DNA from: Bretschneidera sinensis
Taxonomy: Eukaryota; Streptophyta; Magnoliopsida; Brassicales; Akaniaceae
Assembly (NCBI GenBank): GCA_023935145.1
Contig: CM043700.1
Location: 34,753,456-34,817,455 of the forward strand
Direction of reading: 5' to 3'
DNA length: 64,000 nucleotides
The position numbers and the translations under genes were made by a program. Under the pieces are notes generated by a model. The model had not been told where the DNA came from and did not search any database. It worked only from the letters and a program-made list of their open reading frames with translations. Position 1 is the first letter of the stretch. Every line of letters starts with the position of its first letter. Of the stretch, positions 23,324 through 34,349 are shown piece after piece.

Positions 23324-23412
23324 TAGACAAACATTATATTGTTTTGTTCCTTCAGTGGTGCATTCCTGGTGGTTTTGAATTATTTATGGAAACATTGTAT
23401 TCTTTTGGTCCC

Positions 23413-23619
23413 AAAGATATTTTAGAGTTTTATAAAGGTCCATTCACAGGTCAAGGCCATAAAGGACTATATGAAATCCTAACTACATCATGGCATGCTC
23501 AATATCTCTTAACCTAGCTATGTTAGGCTCTTTAACCATTGTTGTAGCTCACCATATGTATTTTATGCCCTCTTATCCATATCTAGCTACTGATTATGGT
23601 ACAGAGCTGTCATTCTTCG
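23413..23619 (+). pseudogene. psaA: psaA fragment, copy 6
   Basis: Full span with a one-base loss in GCTCAATATCTC that breaks the frame. Its start reads GAGTTTTAT instead of GAGGTTCAT. Confidence 0.85.
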
Positions 23620-24261
23620 TGTCTGTTGGTTTTCTAAAGAAAGACTTATTCTGAGTTCTAATTCTAATTGAATTTCGTGCTGGAAAAGTTGTATTATTGT
23701 CCCTTCGGTTGTGCTTTTTTGTTGGTTTTTTTAAGGAAAGAATAATTCTGAATTCTAATTTGCACTTGAATTTATTATGGTAAATATTATGCTTTTTTGT
23801 CCCTTCGGTGGTCATTGTCCCTTTGTCATTTAAAGTTCTGAATTCTAAATCAAATTGAATTTCATCCTGGTAAAGATTCAAATGAATTTCATGCATATTG
23901 TTTTGTCCCTTCGGTGGTGCATTCCTGGTGGTTTTGAATTATTTATGGGAAACATTGTATTCTTTTGGTCCCTTCAATTGTGCATGTCCGTAGGTTTTCT
24001 GACGAGAGACTTATTATAAATTCTAATTCTAATTGAATTCCATGCTGGAAAAGTTGTATCATTGTCCATTTGGGGGTGCCTTTCTGTTGGTTCTGTGAAG
24101 GAAAGACTAATTCTGAATTCCATTTGCACTTGAATTCATTTTTGTAAACATTATGTTTTTTTGTCCCTTCGGTGGTCCTTTTCCCTTTGTCATTTGAAGA
24201 AAGACTAATTCTGAATTCTAAATCAAATTGAATTCAATGCTGGCAAAGATTCAAATGAATT

Positions 24262-24266
24262 TCATG
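24262..24266 (+). repeat. Copia target site duplication, left
   Basis: TCATG, matched exactly by TCATG at 29330-29334. The empty site would read GAATTTCATGCAAACAAAC, a normal satellite sequence. Confidence 0.95.
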
Positions 24267-25101
24267 TGTTGGAAATCACCTTGACAAGATGCCCAGGTGG
24301 TGATCTTCCAAACACCCAAGTCTTGAATGACTTGTAGAAAGAATTTCAGCAATCGAACTCAAGAACAGAAAATCAAAGAAAGAAAGAAGACAAGTAATTT
24401 GTTGTCGAGGTTCGGCAATGTGCCTACGTCCCCGTGAGTTCCTCCGAACTCTCTGCACTATCTCAATGGTTCTTACAAAGTTACAGCAATCCCCTTCAAG
24501 AATCCAAGTTCTTGAAGAAACAAGAAGGGAAGGAAGAAGATGAGAACTCAACAATGTTCTCTAATCTAATCTAGACTCTCTCTATCTAATTACAACCAGC
24601 CTCACTACAAGAGTCCCTCTTATGTTTATGTCTCTCTACACAATTCTCTCTTAGTGTATACAATGATCTCACAATGTCACAAAACTCTCTTGTATGTGTG
24701 TTTTTGTATCTTGTATTATCTTATGAAATGAGGCCTTGAGAACCCCTTTTATAGCCTCTTAATTCTTGGACATTCTTGTGAGTCATTATCCTCCCTTTGA
24801 TCATGTTCTTCCTTTAATCTCAGCCCTACATCACTCTCCAAGTGATGCTGTGTGTTTTGGTGTGGTGCTGTGTGCTGCGGCGTGACCTGATGCTGTAGCC
24901 ACCTGATGCTGTGCACACACCTCCTACCTGTGGGCAGAAACTTCCACAGCAGTGTGCCTGACCTTCCTATGCTCAAAATTGAAGCACACACATGTGTGCA
25001 ACCTTATAACTTGCTGAACTTTGATATCCTACAATTGGTTTGGACATTAACCAAACTTAGACCATGTTTGGACATGTTTGAAACTTAGGCAAATAACAAC
25101 A
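24267..25101 (-). mobile_element. Copia 3' LTR
   Basis: Plus-strand reading TGTTGGAAATCACC to AAATAACAACA. A TATAAAAG box lies on the minus strand at 24746-24753. A purine-rich AAAGGTAGAGATT on the minus strand abuts the LTR at 25102-25114 as the likely PPT. Confidence 0.93.
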
Positions 25102-25193
25102 ATCTCTACCTTTGTCTAAGTGTTCAAAAAAAAAAAAAAACCTGAACCATTGTGCAGAAAGTTTCGGGATCCAAACTGATATTGAGTTACCAA

Positions 25194-25769
25194 TTAACCC
25201 ACTCCAATCCTAAGTAATTCAAGGCAATGATTGAACTTACTTAGAGGTAAGACTTTAGTACCCAAGTCAGCAGGATTTTCTTCCGTGGAAACCTTGTCCA
25301 CATGGATGCATCCTTTCGTAACATTTTCTCGAATGAAATGATACCGAACATCCATGTGCTTTGTCCTCTCATGGAACACTGGATTTTTACACAAGTGCAA
25401 GGCACTTTGACTATCCGAAAATACCACAACCTGCTCATCCAGTACCTTCAACTCTTCAAGCAACCCTTTGCACCACATAGCTTCCTTAATGGCCTCTGTA
25501 GCAGCTATGTACTCAGCCTCGGTTGTTGAGAGTGCTACCACTGGCTGCAACTGAGCCTTCCAACTTACACAACATCCATTTAAGTTGAAGAAGTAGGAGG
25601 TAATCGATCTCTTTTTATCTCGGTCTGCTCCATAGTCCGAATCTGCAAACCCTTCAAGGCAGATTGCATTACCCCTCTTCTCATACACCAGCCCTACTTC
25701 TGGGCTTCCCTTCAAATACCTTAGCAACCACTTCATCCCAATCCAATGCTCTTTTCCGGGATTACTCAT
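25194..25769 (-). pseudogene. Copia RNase H (open, start of frame lost)
   Basis: 191-residue open frame starting [20 protein letters not shown]. Catalytic acids are seen in [23 protein letters not shown] and [11 protein letters not shown], and the usual ENPADLGTK motif precedes the C-terminus. In an intact element this region follows RT. Here the sequence immediately upstream is the end of the integrase linker (AEPETYE), in another frame. The domain itself shows no stop or frameshift. With RT gone it could be made only by internal initiation. Confidence 0.88.
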
Positions 25770-27372
25770 AAGTTTCTGGTTCAGCCATCCCTCCTTCTAT
25801 CCAAGGAGCTGCTGCATCTACAACATTTGCAAACCCATATCTCAAGGGTGGTCTAACCACTCTTCTTTCCCGGTCTCTTATGAGCTGGTAGTTACTTACT
25901 GCATCAACTACTTCTTGTTCAGCCTCTTCTTGAGTTTCTTGAGCTTCTTGGCCTTTTTCCAAGGGCTCTACCTGGTCCGAACCCTCTTGCCTCCTCTGCT
26001 CTACCTGAACCGAGTGCTCTTTGATGTGATGCTCAACAATTTCTGAATTGGTTTGCTCACTAGCCCCTGCAGGGTTAGTTTTCTCCAAGTAGGGAAATAA
26101 TAATTCATTAAAGACAACATCCCTACTTATAATCAGTTTCATTCCCTTCTTTTCTAAGGACCACAACCTATATCCCTTAATCCCATCACCATATCCTAGA
26201 AATACACATTTTCTAGACCTAGGGTCAAGTTTATCCTCCTTTTGGTGTGCATATGCTGCACATCCAAAAGTCCTAAGGTTGCTTAATTCAGGGGGTTTTC
26301 CACTCCACATCTCCATGGGAGTCTTGAGCTCTATTGCTCTAGAGGGTGATCTATTCACCAAGTATGCAGCTGTAGCTACAACTTCTCCCCAAAAATATTT
26401 TGGTAACCCGGATCCTATTAGCATGCACCTAACTTTTTCCATAAGGGTTCGATTCATTCTTTCAGCAACTCCATTTTGCTGGGGTGTTTTTGCAACCGTT
26501 CTATGTCTTAGAATGCCATTTAATTCACAGAATTTATCAAAATCTTTGTTGCAAAATTCTAAGCCATTATCGGTTCTTAAAGCTTTAACTACCCTACCAG
26601 TTTGGGTTTCCAACAATTTCTTCCACACAACAAATTTATTCAAGGCATCCAATTTATTCCTAAGCAAATAAATCCACACTCTTCTTGAATAATCATCAAT
26701 TAAAGACAGAAAGTAAAAGTTACCTCCCTGTGTTGGTGTTCTTGCTGGTCCCCAAAGGTCCGAATGAATGTAATCAAGAATCTCCTTAGACTTGTGCACT
26801 CCGATGTTAAAGCTGACCCAGTGTTGCTTCCCAAGAATGCAACTCTCACAGAAATCCAGTTTTTCTACTTTGTCACCACCAAGTAGACCTTCATTGCTAA
26901 GCACTTGCAGGCCTTTTTCGCTCATGTGTCCCAAGCGAGTGTGCCAAAGGGCTGCCTTATCCAGCTCAGCCATCAAGCTTGCTGCTTGATCATTGGTTTC
27001 TGTTTCTCCGATCATCTCATAAAGTCCATCATTTCTTGCTGCCTTGATCACTACCAAAGATCCCTTGGCCACCTTGATCTTTCCTCCCTCTAATTTGCAT
27101 GTGTACCCCATGGAGTCCAGCTGCCCCAATGAGATCAAGTTCCTCTTCAAGTCTGGAAGATATCTTACATTTCGCAGCAGCCTTATGACTCCATCAAACA
27201 TCCTCAATTGGATGTCTCCAATCCCTCTCACTTGGCAAGAATTGTCATTCCCCAAGAAGACTCTTCCCTCATTGATCTCCTTGAAATTCTTGAACCATTC
27301 TTTGTGAGGGCACATATGATAGGTGCACCCGAAGTCAAGAATCCACTTTCCGCTGTCTTGCCTCCTGCTCAC
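25762..27372 (-). pseudogene. Copia protease and integrase
   Basis: 536-residue open frame. Protease: GKWILDFGCTYHMC, where the active-site triplet D-S-G is D-F-G, a change expected to abolish cleavage. Integrase zinc site: LWHTRLGHMSEKGL and FCESCILGKQ. DDE catalytic core: YIHSDLWGP, KALRTDNGLEF and TPQQNGVAERMNRTL. A long E/Q-rich linker (QEAQETQEEAEQEVVD) follows, then PPLRYGFANVV. The frame ends in PETYE-stop where RT should begin. Upstream it is in the same frame as gag, separated by a single TGA at 27409-27411. Confidence 0.88.
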
Positions 27373-27408
27373 ATTTGAGCATGCAACAAGAACATCATCT
27401 TGCTGTTC

Positions 27409-28233
27409 TCATTTGGCAACCGAAGCCTCTCCATTGTTGGTATGACTTCTCCTCTCATCCCATATCCTCTTCTTGCAATCTTTCTTGAAATGGCCCTCCT
27501 TGTTGCAGTAGAAGCATCTCTTTCCTCCTCCATATCTTGTCTTGGAGTAAGATCTCCCATGGCTTTGCCCTCTACCTCTTGATTTCTCCCGGTAGCTACC
27601 ATAAGTGCTACTGCCATTCCGAGCTGCTGGCCTTCCTCTTACGAACAGCCCTTCACCACTTGATGCCTCCTTCATCTTGGCTTTGAAATCATGTGCCCTT
27701 ATGGCATTGATCACAATCTCCTTTGTCAAAGAATCCCTTCCATACTCAATTGCATTAATCAAATTATCAAAGCAATCTGGAAGTGAATTTAATAAAATGA
27801 CAGCAAATTGTTCATCCAGAAAAATAATGCTACAGCTATTCAAATCTTGAACTAGCTTGTTAAAGACATCAAGATTATCTTGCAACTCCTTACTAGGGTC
27901 CATTTTAAAAGCAAAGATTCTTTTAAGAAGATAAATTTTGTTAGGAAGAGTTTTGGTAAGAAACAACTTATCTAGTTTCTTCCATATGACAGCCAGATCC
28001 TCTGAGTCTCCGCACTCCCTTGTGATATTATCCGACATGTGCAAGAAAATGGTGCTGTATGCCATCTTCTTCATCTCGGTCCGCTGGTCCTCCGTGATAC
28101 TTGCTGGAAAAGCATCATCTTTTCCAATAGCCAAGTCCACTTTCTGCTGCATTAGAACCGCCTTGATCTTCCGCTTCCATAGGGTAAAGTCCCCCTTTCC
28201 ATCAAACTTCTCCACACAGAAATTTGAAGCCAT
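27409..28233 (-). pseudogene. Copia gag
   Basis: Open frame of 274 aa from the ATG at 28233 (MASNFCVEKFDGKGDFTLWK). The helical gag core includes MKKMAYSTIFLHMSDNI, VIWKKLDKLFL and LLNSLPDCFDNLINAI. A basic RGRGQSHGRSYSK segment precedes the zinc knuckle CFYCNKEGHFKKDC (C-x2-C-x4-H-x4-C). It ends at a TGA, after which the same frame runs on (EQQDDVLVACSN) into protease. The gag itself looks intact and could still package RNA. Confidence 0.88.
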
Positions 28234-28460
28234 CTTTTGCGGACAAGATCCCAGATTTATGCACTAACCACAACTACTTTCTTTAACCTCAAGAACACAG
28301 ATCGAAGATGGATCTTTAACACCGTTCTTGAATCAACCTTCAAGAACACGACCGGATCTTGATCTTTAACCGTTCTTGATTCACCCAAGAAGTTTGATCT
28401 TTGATTCTTGGAGTCTTGGCTCCGTACCTTCTACTTCTTATTCCGATAACCAGCTGCTGT

Positions 28461-28493
28461 GCTCTGATACCACTGTTCAAAGCTCTGATACCA
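28461..28493 (-). promoter_or_regulatory. Duplicated primer binding site (tRNA-iMet)
   Basis: On the minus strand, TGGTATCAGAGC occurs one base after the LTR end (28493-28482) and again at 28472-28461. The repeated unit includes the terminal ACA of the LTR (ACAGTGGTATCAGAGC twice, 21 bp apart). Confidence 0.88.
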
Positions 28494-28494
28494 C

Positions 28495-29329
28495 TGTTGG
28501 AAATCACCTTGACAAGATGCCCAGGTGGTGATCTTCCAAACACCCAAGTCTTGAATGACTTGTAGAAAGAATTTCAGCAATCGAACTCAAGAACAGAAAA
28601 TCAAAGAAAGAAAGAAGACAAGTAATTTGTTGTCGAGGTTCGGTAATGTGCCTACGTCCCCGTGAGTTCCTCCGAACTCTCTGCACTATCTCAATGGTTC
28701 TTACAAAGTTACAGCAATCCTCTTCAAGAATCCAAGTTCTTGAAAAAACAAGAAGAGAAGGAAGAAGATGAGAACTCAACAATGTTCTCTAATCTAATCT
28801 AGACTCTCTCTATCTAATTACAACCAGCCTCACTACAAGAGTCCCTCTTGTGTTTATGTCTTTCTACAAAATTCTCTCTTAGTGTTTACAATGATCTCAC
28901 AATGTCACAAAACTCTCTTGTATGTGTGTTTTTGTATCTTGTATTATCTTATGAAATGAGGCCTTAAGAACCCCTTTTATAGCCTCTTAATTCTTGGACA
29001 TTCTTGTGAGTCATTATCCTCCCTTTGATCATGTTCTTCCTTTAATCTCAGCCCTACATCACTCTCCAAGTGATGCTATGTGTTTTGGTGTGGTGCTGTG
29101 TGCTGCGGCGTGACCTGATGCTGCAGCCACCTGATGCTGTGCACACACCTCCTGCCTGTGGGCAGAAACTTCCACAGCAGTGTGCCTGACCTTCCTATGC
29201 TCAAAATTGAGGCACACACATGTGTGCAACCTTATAACTTGCTGAACTTTGATATCCCACAATTGGTTTGGACATTAACCAACCTTAGACCATGTTTGGA
29301 CATGTTTGAAACTTAGGCAAATAACAACA
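28495..29329 (-). mobile_element. Copia 5' LTR
   Basis: 835 bp, the same length and ends as the left LTR. TATAAAAG lies on the minus strand at 28974-28981. The right flank TCATG is the second target duplication. Confidence 0.93.
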
Positions 29330-29424
29330 TCATGCAAACAAACATCGTATTGTTTTGTCCTTTCGGTGGTGCATTCCTGGTGGTTTTGAATTATTTATGG
29401 AAAACATTGTATTGTTTTGGTCCC

Positions 29425-29587
29425 AAAGATATTTTAGAGGTTCATAAAAGTCTATTTACAGATCAAGGTTATAAAGGACTATATGAAATCCTAACAACAT
29501 CATGGCATGCTCAATTATCTCTTAGCCTACCTATGTTAGGCTCTTTAACCATTGTTGTACCTCACCATATGTATTCCACGCCCTCTT
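29425..29587 (+). pseudogene. psaA: psaA fragment, copy 7 (truncated)
   Basis: Reaches TCCACGCCCTCTT and then enters satellite GTCCCTTCGG at a shared CTT. Carries CCTCAC (Pro) in place of GCTCAC (Ala) before HHMY. Confidence 0.83.
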
Positions 29588-29655
29588 GTCCCTTCGGTGG
29601 TGCATTCCTGGTGGTTTTAAATTATTTATGGAAAACATTGTATTGTTTTGGTCCC

Positions 29656-29802
29656 AAAGATATTTTAGAGGTTCATAAAGGTCTGTTTACAGATCAAGGC
29701 CGTAAAGGACTATATGAAATCCTAACAACATCATGGCATGCTCAATTATCTCTTAACCTACCTATGTTAGGCTCTTTAACCATTGTTGTACCTCACCATA
29801 TG
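29656..29802 (+). pseudogene. psaA: psaA fragment, copy 8 (truncated)
   Basis: Ends at CTCACCATATG and passes into GAAAAGTAGTATT. Shares the CCTCAC variant with copies 4, 7, 9 and 13. Confidence 0.83.
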
Positions 29803-30485
29803 GAAAAGTAGTATTATTGTCCCTTCGGCTGTGCTTTTCTGTTGGTTTTTTGAAGGAAAGACTAATTCTGAATTCTAATTTGCACTTGAATTCATTATAG
29901 TAAACATTAAGCTTTTTTGTCCCTTCAGTGGTCATTGTCCCTTTGTCATTTGAAGAAAGACTAATTCTGAATTCTAAATCAAATTGATTTCCATCCTGGC
30001 AAATATTCAAATGAATTTCATGCATATTGTTTTGTCCCTTAAGTGGTGCATTCCTGGTGGTTTTGAATTATTTATGTGAACAATTGTATTCTTTTGGTCC
30101 CTTCGATTGTGCATGTCCGTAGGTTTTCTGACGAGAGACTTATTCTAAATTCTAATTCTAATTGAATTTCATGATGGAAAAGTGGTATTATTGTCCCTTT
30201 GGGGGTGCCTTTCTGTTGGTTCTTTGAAGGAAAGACTAATTCTGAATTCTATTTGCACTTGAATTCATTATGGTAAACATTATGTTTTTTTGTCCCTTCG
30301 GTGGTCCTTTTCCCTTTGTCATTTAAAGAAAGACTAATTCTGAATTCTAAATCAAATTGAATTTCATGCTGGCAAAGATTCAAAGGAATTTCTTGCAAAC
30401 AAACATCGTATTGTTTTGTCCCTTCGGTGGTGTATTCCTGGTGGTTTTAAATTATTTATAGAAAACATTGTATTGTTTTGGTCCC

Positions 30486-30693
30486 AAAGATATTTTAGAG
30501 GTTCATAAAGGTCTATTTACAGATCAAGGCCATAAAGGACTATATGAAATCCTAACAGCATCATGGCATGCTCAGTTATCTCTTAACCTACCTATGTTAG
30601 GCTCTTTAACCATTGTTGTACCTCACCATATGTATTCCATGCCCTCTTATCCATATCTAATTACTGATTATGGTACAGAACTGTCATTGTTCA
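30486..30693 (+). pseudogene. psaA: psaA fragment, copy 9
   Basis: Full span with an open frame throughout, [19 protein letters not shown]. The CCTCAC variant is present. Confidence 0.88.
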
Positions 30694-31864
30694 TGTCTGT
30701 TGGTTTTCTGAAGAGAGACTTATTCTGAGTTCGAATTCTAATTGAATTCCATGCTGGAAAAGTGTTATTATTGTCCCTTTGGTTGTGCTTTTCTGTTGGT
30801 TTTTTGAAGGAAAGACTAATTCTGAATTCTAATTTGCACTTGAATTCATTATGGTAAACATTATGTTTTTTTGTCCCTTCGGTGGTCATTTTCCCTTTGT
30901 CATTTGAAGAAAAACTAATTCTGAATTCTAAATCAAATTGAATTCCGTGCTGGTAAAGATTCAAATGAATTTCATGCATATTGTTTTCTCCCTTCGGTGG
31001 TGCATTCCTGGTGGTTTTGAATTATTTATGGGAAAAATTATATTCTTGTGGTCCCTTCGATTGTGCATATCCGTTGGTTTTCTGACGAGGGACTTATTCT
31101 AAATTCTAATTCTAATTGAATTCCATTGTGGAAAAGTTGTATTATTGTCCCTTCGGTTGTGCTTTTCTGTTGGTTTTTTGAAGGAAAGACTAATTTTGAA
31201 CTCTAATTTGCACTTGAATTCAATATGGTAAACATTATGCTTTTTTGTCCCTTCAGTGGTCATTGTCGCTTTGTCATTTGAAGAAAGACTAATTTTGAAT
31301 TCTAACTCAAATTGATTTCCATGCTGGCAAATATTTAAATGAATTTCATATATATTGTTTTGTGGCAAAGATTTAAATGAATTTCATGTATATTTTTTGT
31401 CCCTTAGGTGGTGCATTCTTAGGTGGTGCATTCCTGGTGGTTTTGAATTATTTATTTGAAAATTTGTATTCTTTGGGTCCTTTACATTGTGCATGTCCAT
31501 AGTTTTTCTGACGAGAGACTTATTTAAAATTCTAATTCTAATTGAATTCCATGCTGGAAAAGTTGTATTATTGTCCCTTTGGGGGTTCCTTTCTGTTGGT
31601 TCTTTGAAGGAAAGATTAATTCTGAATTCTATTTGCACTTGAATTCATTATGGTAAACATTATGTTTTTTGGTCCCTTCGGTGGTCATTGTCCCTTTGTC
31701 ATTTGAAGAAACACAAATTCTGAATTCTAAATCATATTGGTTTCCACGTTGGCAAAGATTCAAATGAATTTCATGCAGACAAACATCGTATTGTTTTGTC
31801 CCTTTGGTGGTGCATTCCTGGTGGTTTTGAATTATTTATAGAAACGTTGTATTCTTTTGGTCCC

Positions 31865-32072
31865 AAAGATATTTTAGAGGTTCATAAAGGTCCATTTACA
31901 TGTCAAGGCCATAAAGGACTATATGTAATCCTAACAACATTATGGCATGCTCAATTATCTCTTTACCTAGCTATGTTAGGCTCTTTAACCATTGTTGTAG
32001 CTCACCATATATGTTCTATGCTCCCTTATCCATATCTAGCTACTGATTATGACACGGAACTGTCATTGTTCA
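31865..32072 (+). pseudogene. psaA: psaA fragment, copy 10
   Basis: Full span, subtype with CATATATGTTCTATGCTCCC ([11 protein letters not shown]). Open frame. GTCAAGGCC is preceded by ACAT instead of ACAG. Confidence 0.87.
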
Positions 32073-33189
32073 TGTCTATTGGTTCTCTGAAGAGAGACTT
32101 ATTCTGAGTTCTAATTCTAATTGAATTCCATGTTGGAAAAGTTGCATTATTGTCCCTTCGATTGTGCTTTTCTGTTGACTTTTTGAAGGAAAGACTAATT
32201 CTAAATTCTCATTTGCAATTGAATTCATTATGGTAAACATTATGTTTTTTTGTCCCTTCGGTGGTCATTGTCCCTTTGTCATTTGAAGAAAGACTAATTC
32301 TGAATTCTAAATCAAAATGAATTCCATGCTGGTAAGGATTCAAATGAATTTCATGCATATTGTTTTGTCTCTTCTGTGGTGCATTCCTGGTGGTTTTGAA
32401 TTATTTATGGGAAAAATTGTATTCTTTTGGACCCTTCGATTATGCATGTCTGTTGGTTTTTTAACGAAAGGCTTATTTTAAATTCTAATTCTAATTGAAT
32501 TCCATACTGGAGAAGTTGTATTATTGTCCCTTCAGTGGTGCCTTTCTGTTGGTTTTTTGAGGGAAAGACTAATTCTGAATTCTATTTGCACTTGAATTCA
32601 TTATGGTAAACATTATGTTTTTTTGTCCCTTCGGTGGTCCTTTTCCCTTTGTTATTTGAAGAAAGACTAATTCTGAATTCTAAATCAAATTGAATTCCTT
32701 GTTGGCAAAGATTCAAATGAATTTCATGCATATTGTTTTGTCCCTTCGGTGGTGCATTCCTGGTGGTTTTGAATTATTTATGGGAAACATTGTACTCTTT
32801 TGGTCCCTTTGATTGTGCATATCCGTTGGTTTTCTGACAATACTTATTCTAAATTCTAATTCTAATTGAATTCCATACTAGAAAAGTTGTATTATTGTCC
32901 CTTCAGTGGTGTCTTTCTATTGATTTTTTGAAGAAAAGACTAATTCTGAATTCTTTTTGCACTTAAATTCATTATGGTAAACATTATGTTTTTTTGTCTC
33001 TTCGGTGGTCCTTGTCCCTTTGTCATTTGAAGAAAGACTAATTCTGAATTCTAAATCAAATTGAATTCCATGCTGGCAAAGATTCAAATGAATTTCATGC
33101 AGACAAACATAGTATTGTTTTGTCCCTTCGGTGGTGCATTCCTGGTGGTTTTGAATTATTTATGGGAAACATTGTATTCTTTTGGTCCC

Positions 33190-33395
33190 GAAGATATTTT
33201 AGTGGTTCATAAAGGACCATTTACAAGTTAATGCCATAAAGGACTATATGAAATCTTAACAACATCATGGCATGCTCAATTATTTCTTAACTTAGCTATG
33301 TTAGACTCTTTAACCATTGTTGTAGCTCACCATATGTATTCCATGCCCCCTATCCAAATCTAGCTACTGATTATGGTACAGAACTGTTATTGTTA
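33190..33395 (+). pseudogene. psaA: psaA fragment, copy 11
   Basis: Subtype with AGTGGTTCAT, GTTAATGCC, a one-base loss in GCCCCCTATCC, and a TTGTTAATGTC end. The frame is broken. Copies 14 and 17 share these marks. Confidence 0.86.
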
Positions 33396-34141
33396 ATGTC
33401 TGTTGGTTTTTTGAAGTGAGACTTATTATGAGTTCTAATTCTAATTGAATTCCATGCTGGAAAAGTTGTATTATTGTCCCTTCGGTGGAGCATTTCTATT
33501 GGTTTTTTTAAGGAAAGATTAATTATGAATTCTATTTGCACTTAAATTCATTATGGTAGACATTATGTTTTTTTGTCCCTTCGGTGGTCCTTGTCCTTTT
33601 TTCATTTTAAGAAAGACTAATTCTGAATTCTAAATCAAATTGAATTCAATGCTAGTAAAGATTCAAATGAATTTCATGCATATTGTTTTGTCCCTTCGGT
33701 GGTGCATTCTTGGTGGTTTTTAATTATTTATGGGAAAAATTGTATTCTTTTGGTCCCTTCGTTTGTGTATGTCCATTGGTTTTCTGACGAGAGACTTATT
33801 TTAAATTCTAATTCTAATTGAATTCCATGCTGGAAAGGTTGAATTATTGTTCCTACGGTGGTGCATTTATGTTGTTTTTTTGAAGGAAAGACTAATTCTG
33901 AATTCTATTTGCACTTGAATTCATTATGGTAAACATTATGTTTTTTTGTCCCTTCGGTGGTCCTTGTCCCTTTGTCATTTGAAGAAAGACTAATTCTGAA
34001 TTCTAAATCAAATTGAATTCCATGCTAGCAAAGATTCAATTGAATTTCATGCAGATAAACATCATATTATTTTATCGCTTCGGTGGTGAATTCCTGGTGG
34101 TTTTGAATTATTTATGGGAAACATTGTATTCTTTCGGTCCC

Positions 34142-34349
34142 AAAGATAATTTAGAGGTTCATAAAGGTCTATTTACAGGTCAAGGCCATAAAGGACTATA
34201 TGAAATCCTAAAAACTTCATGGCATGCTCAATTATCTCTTTATCTAGCTATGTTAGGCTCTTTAACCTTTGTTGTAGCTCACCATATATGTTCCATGCTC
34301 CCTTATCCATATCTAGCTACTGATTATTATACAGAACTGTCATTGTTCA
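34142..34349 (+). pseudogene. psaA: psaA fragment, copy 12
   Basis: Full span, [20 protein letters not shown] subtype. Open within a 123-codon frame (34013-34384). Confidence 0.87.

Larger units (their letters stand above)
21404..24266 (+). repeat. Satellite array, segment 2
   Basis: Approximately 375-bp units continue. It contains psaA pieces at 21573, 22531, 23239 and 23413, and an embedded copia fragment at 22329-22531. It ends with TCATG, the left target duplication of the copia element. Confidence 0.85.
24267..29329 (-). mobile_element. Ty1/copia (Tork-like) element lacking RT
   Basis: Complete at both ends: 835-bp LTRs, TCATG target duplication, initiator-tRNA-Met primer sites and a purine-rich 3' tract. 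The coding order on the minus strand is gag, protease, integrase, RNase H, as in Ty1/copia, but the RT domain is absent. I counted about 15 differences between the two LTRs (about 2 percent), which points to a fairly recent insertion. It would need reverse transcriptase from another copy. Confidence 0.92.

Noticed and set aside
26279..28267. Plus-strand frames across the copia region
   Set aside because: They are antisense shadows of the intact-looking minus-strand gag, protease and integrase frames.
30668..30979. Recurring minus-strand 103-aa frame as a new protein family
   Set aside because: It is the reverse of the tandem repeat, varies in length with each indel, and shows no known domain; the recurrence follows from amplification.
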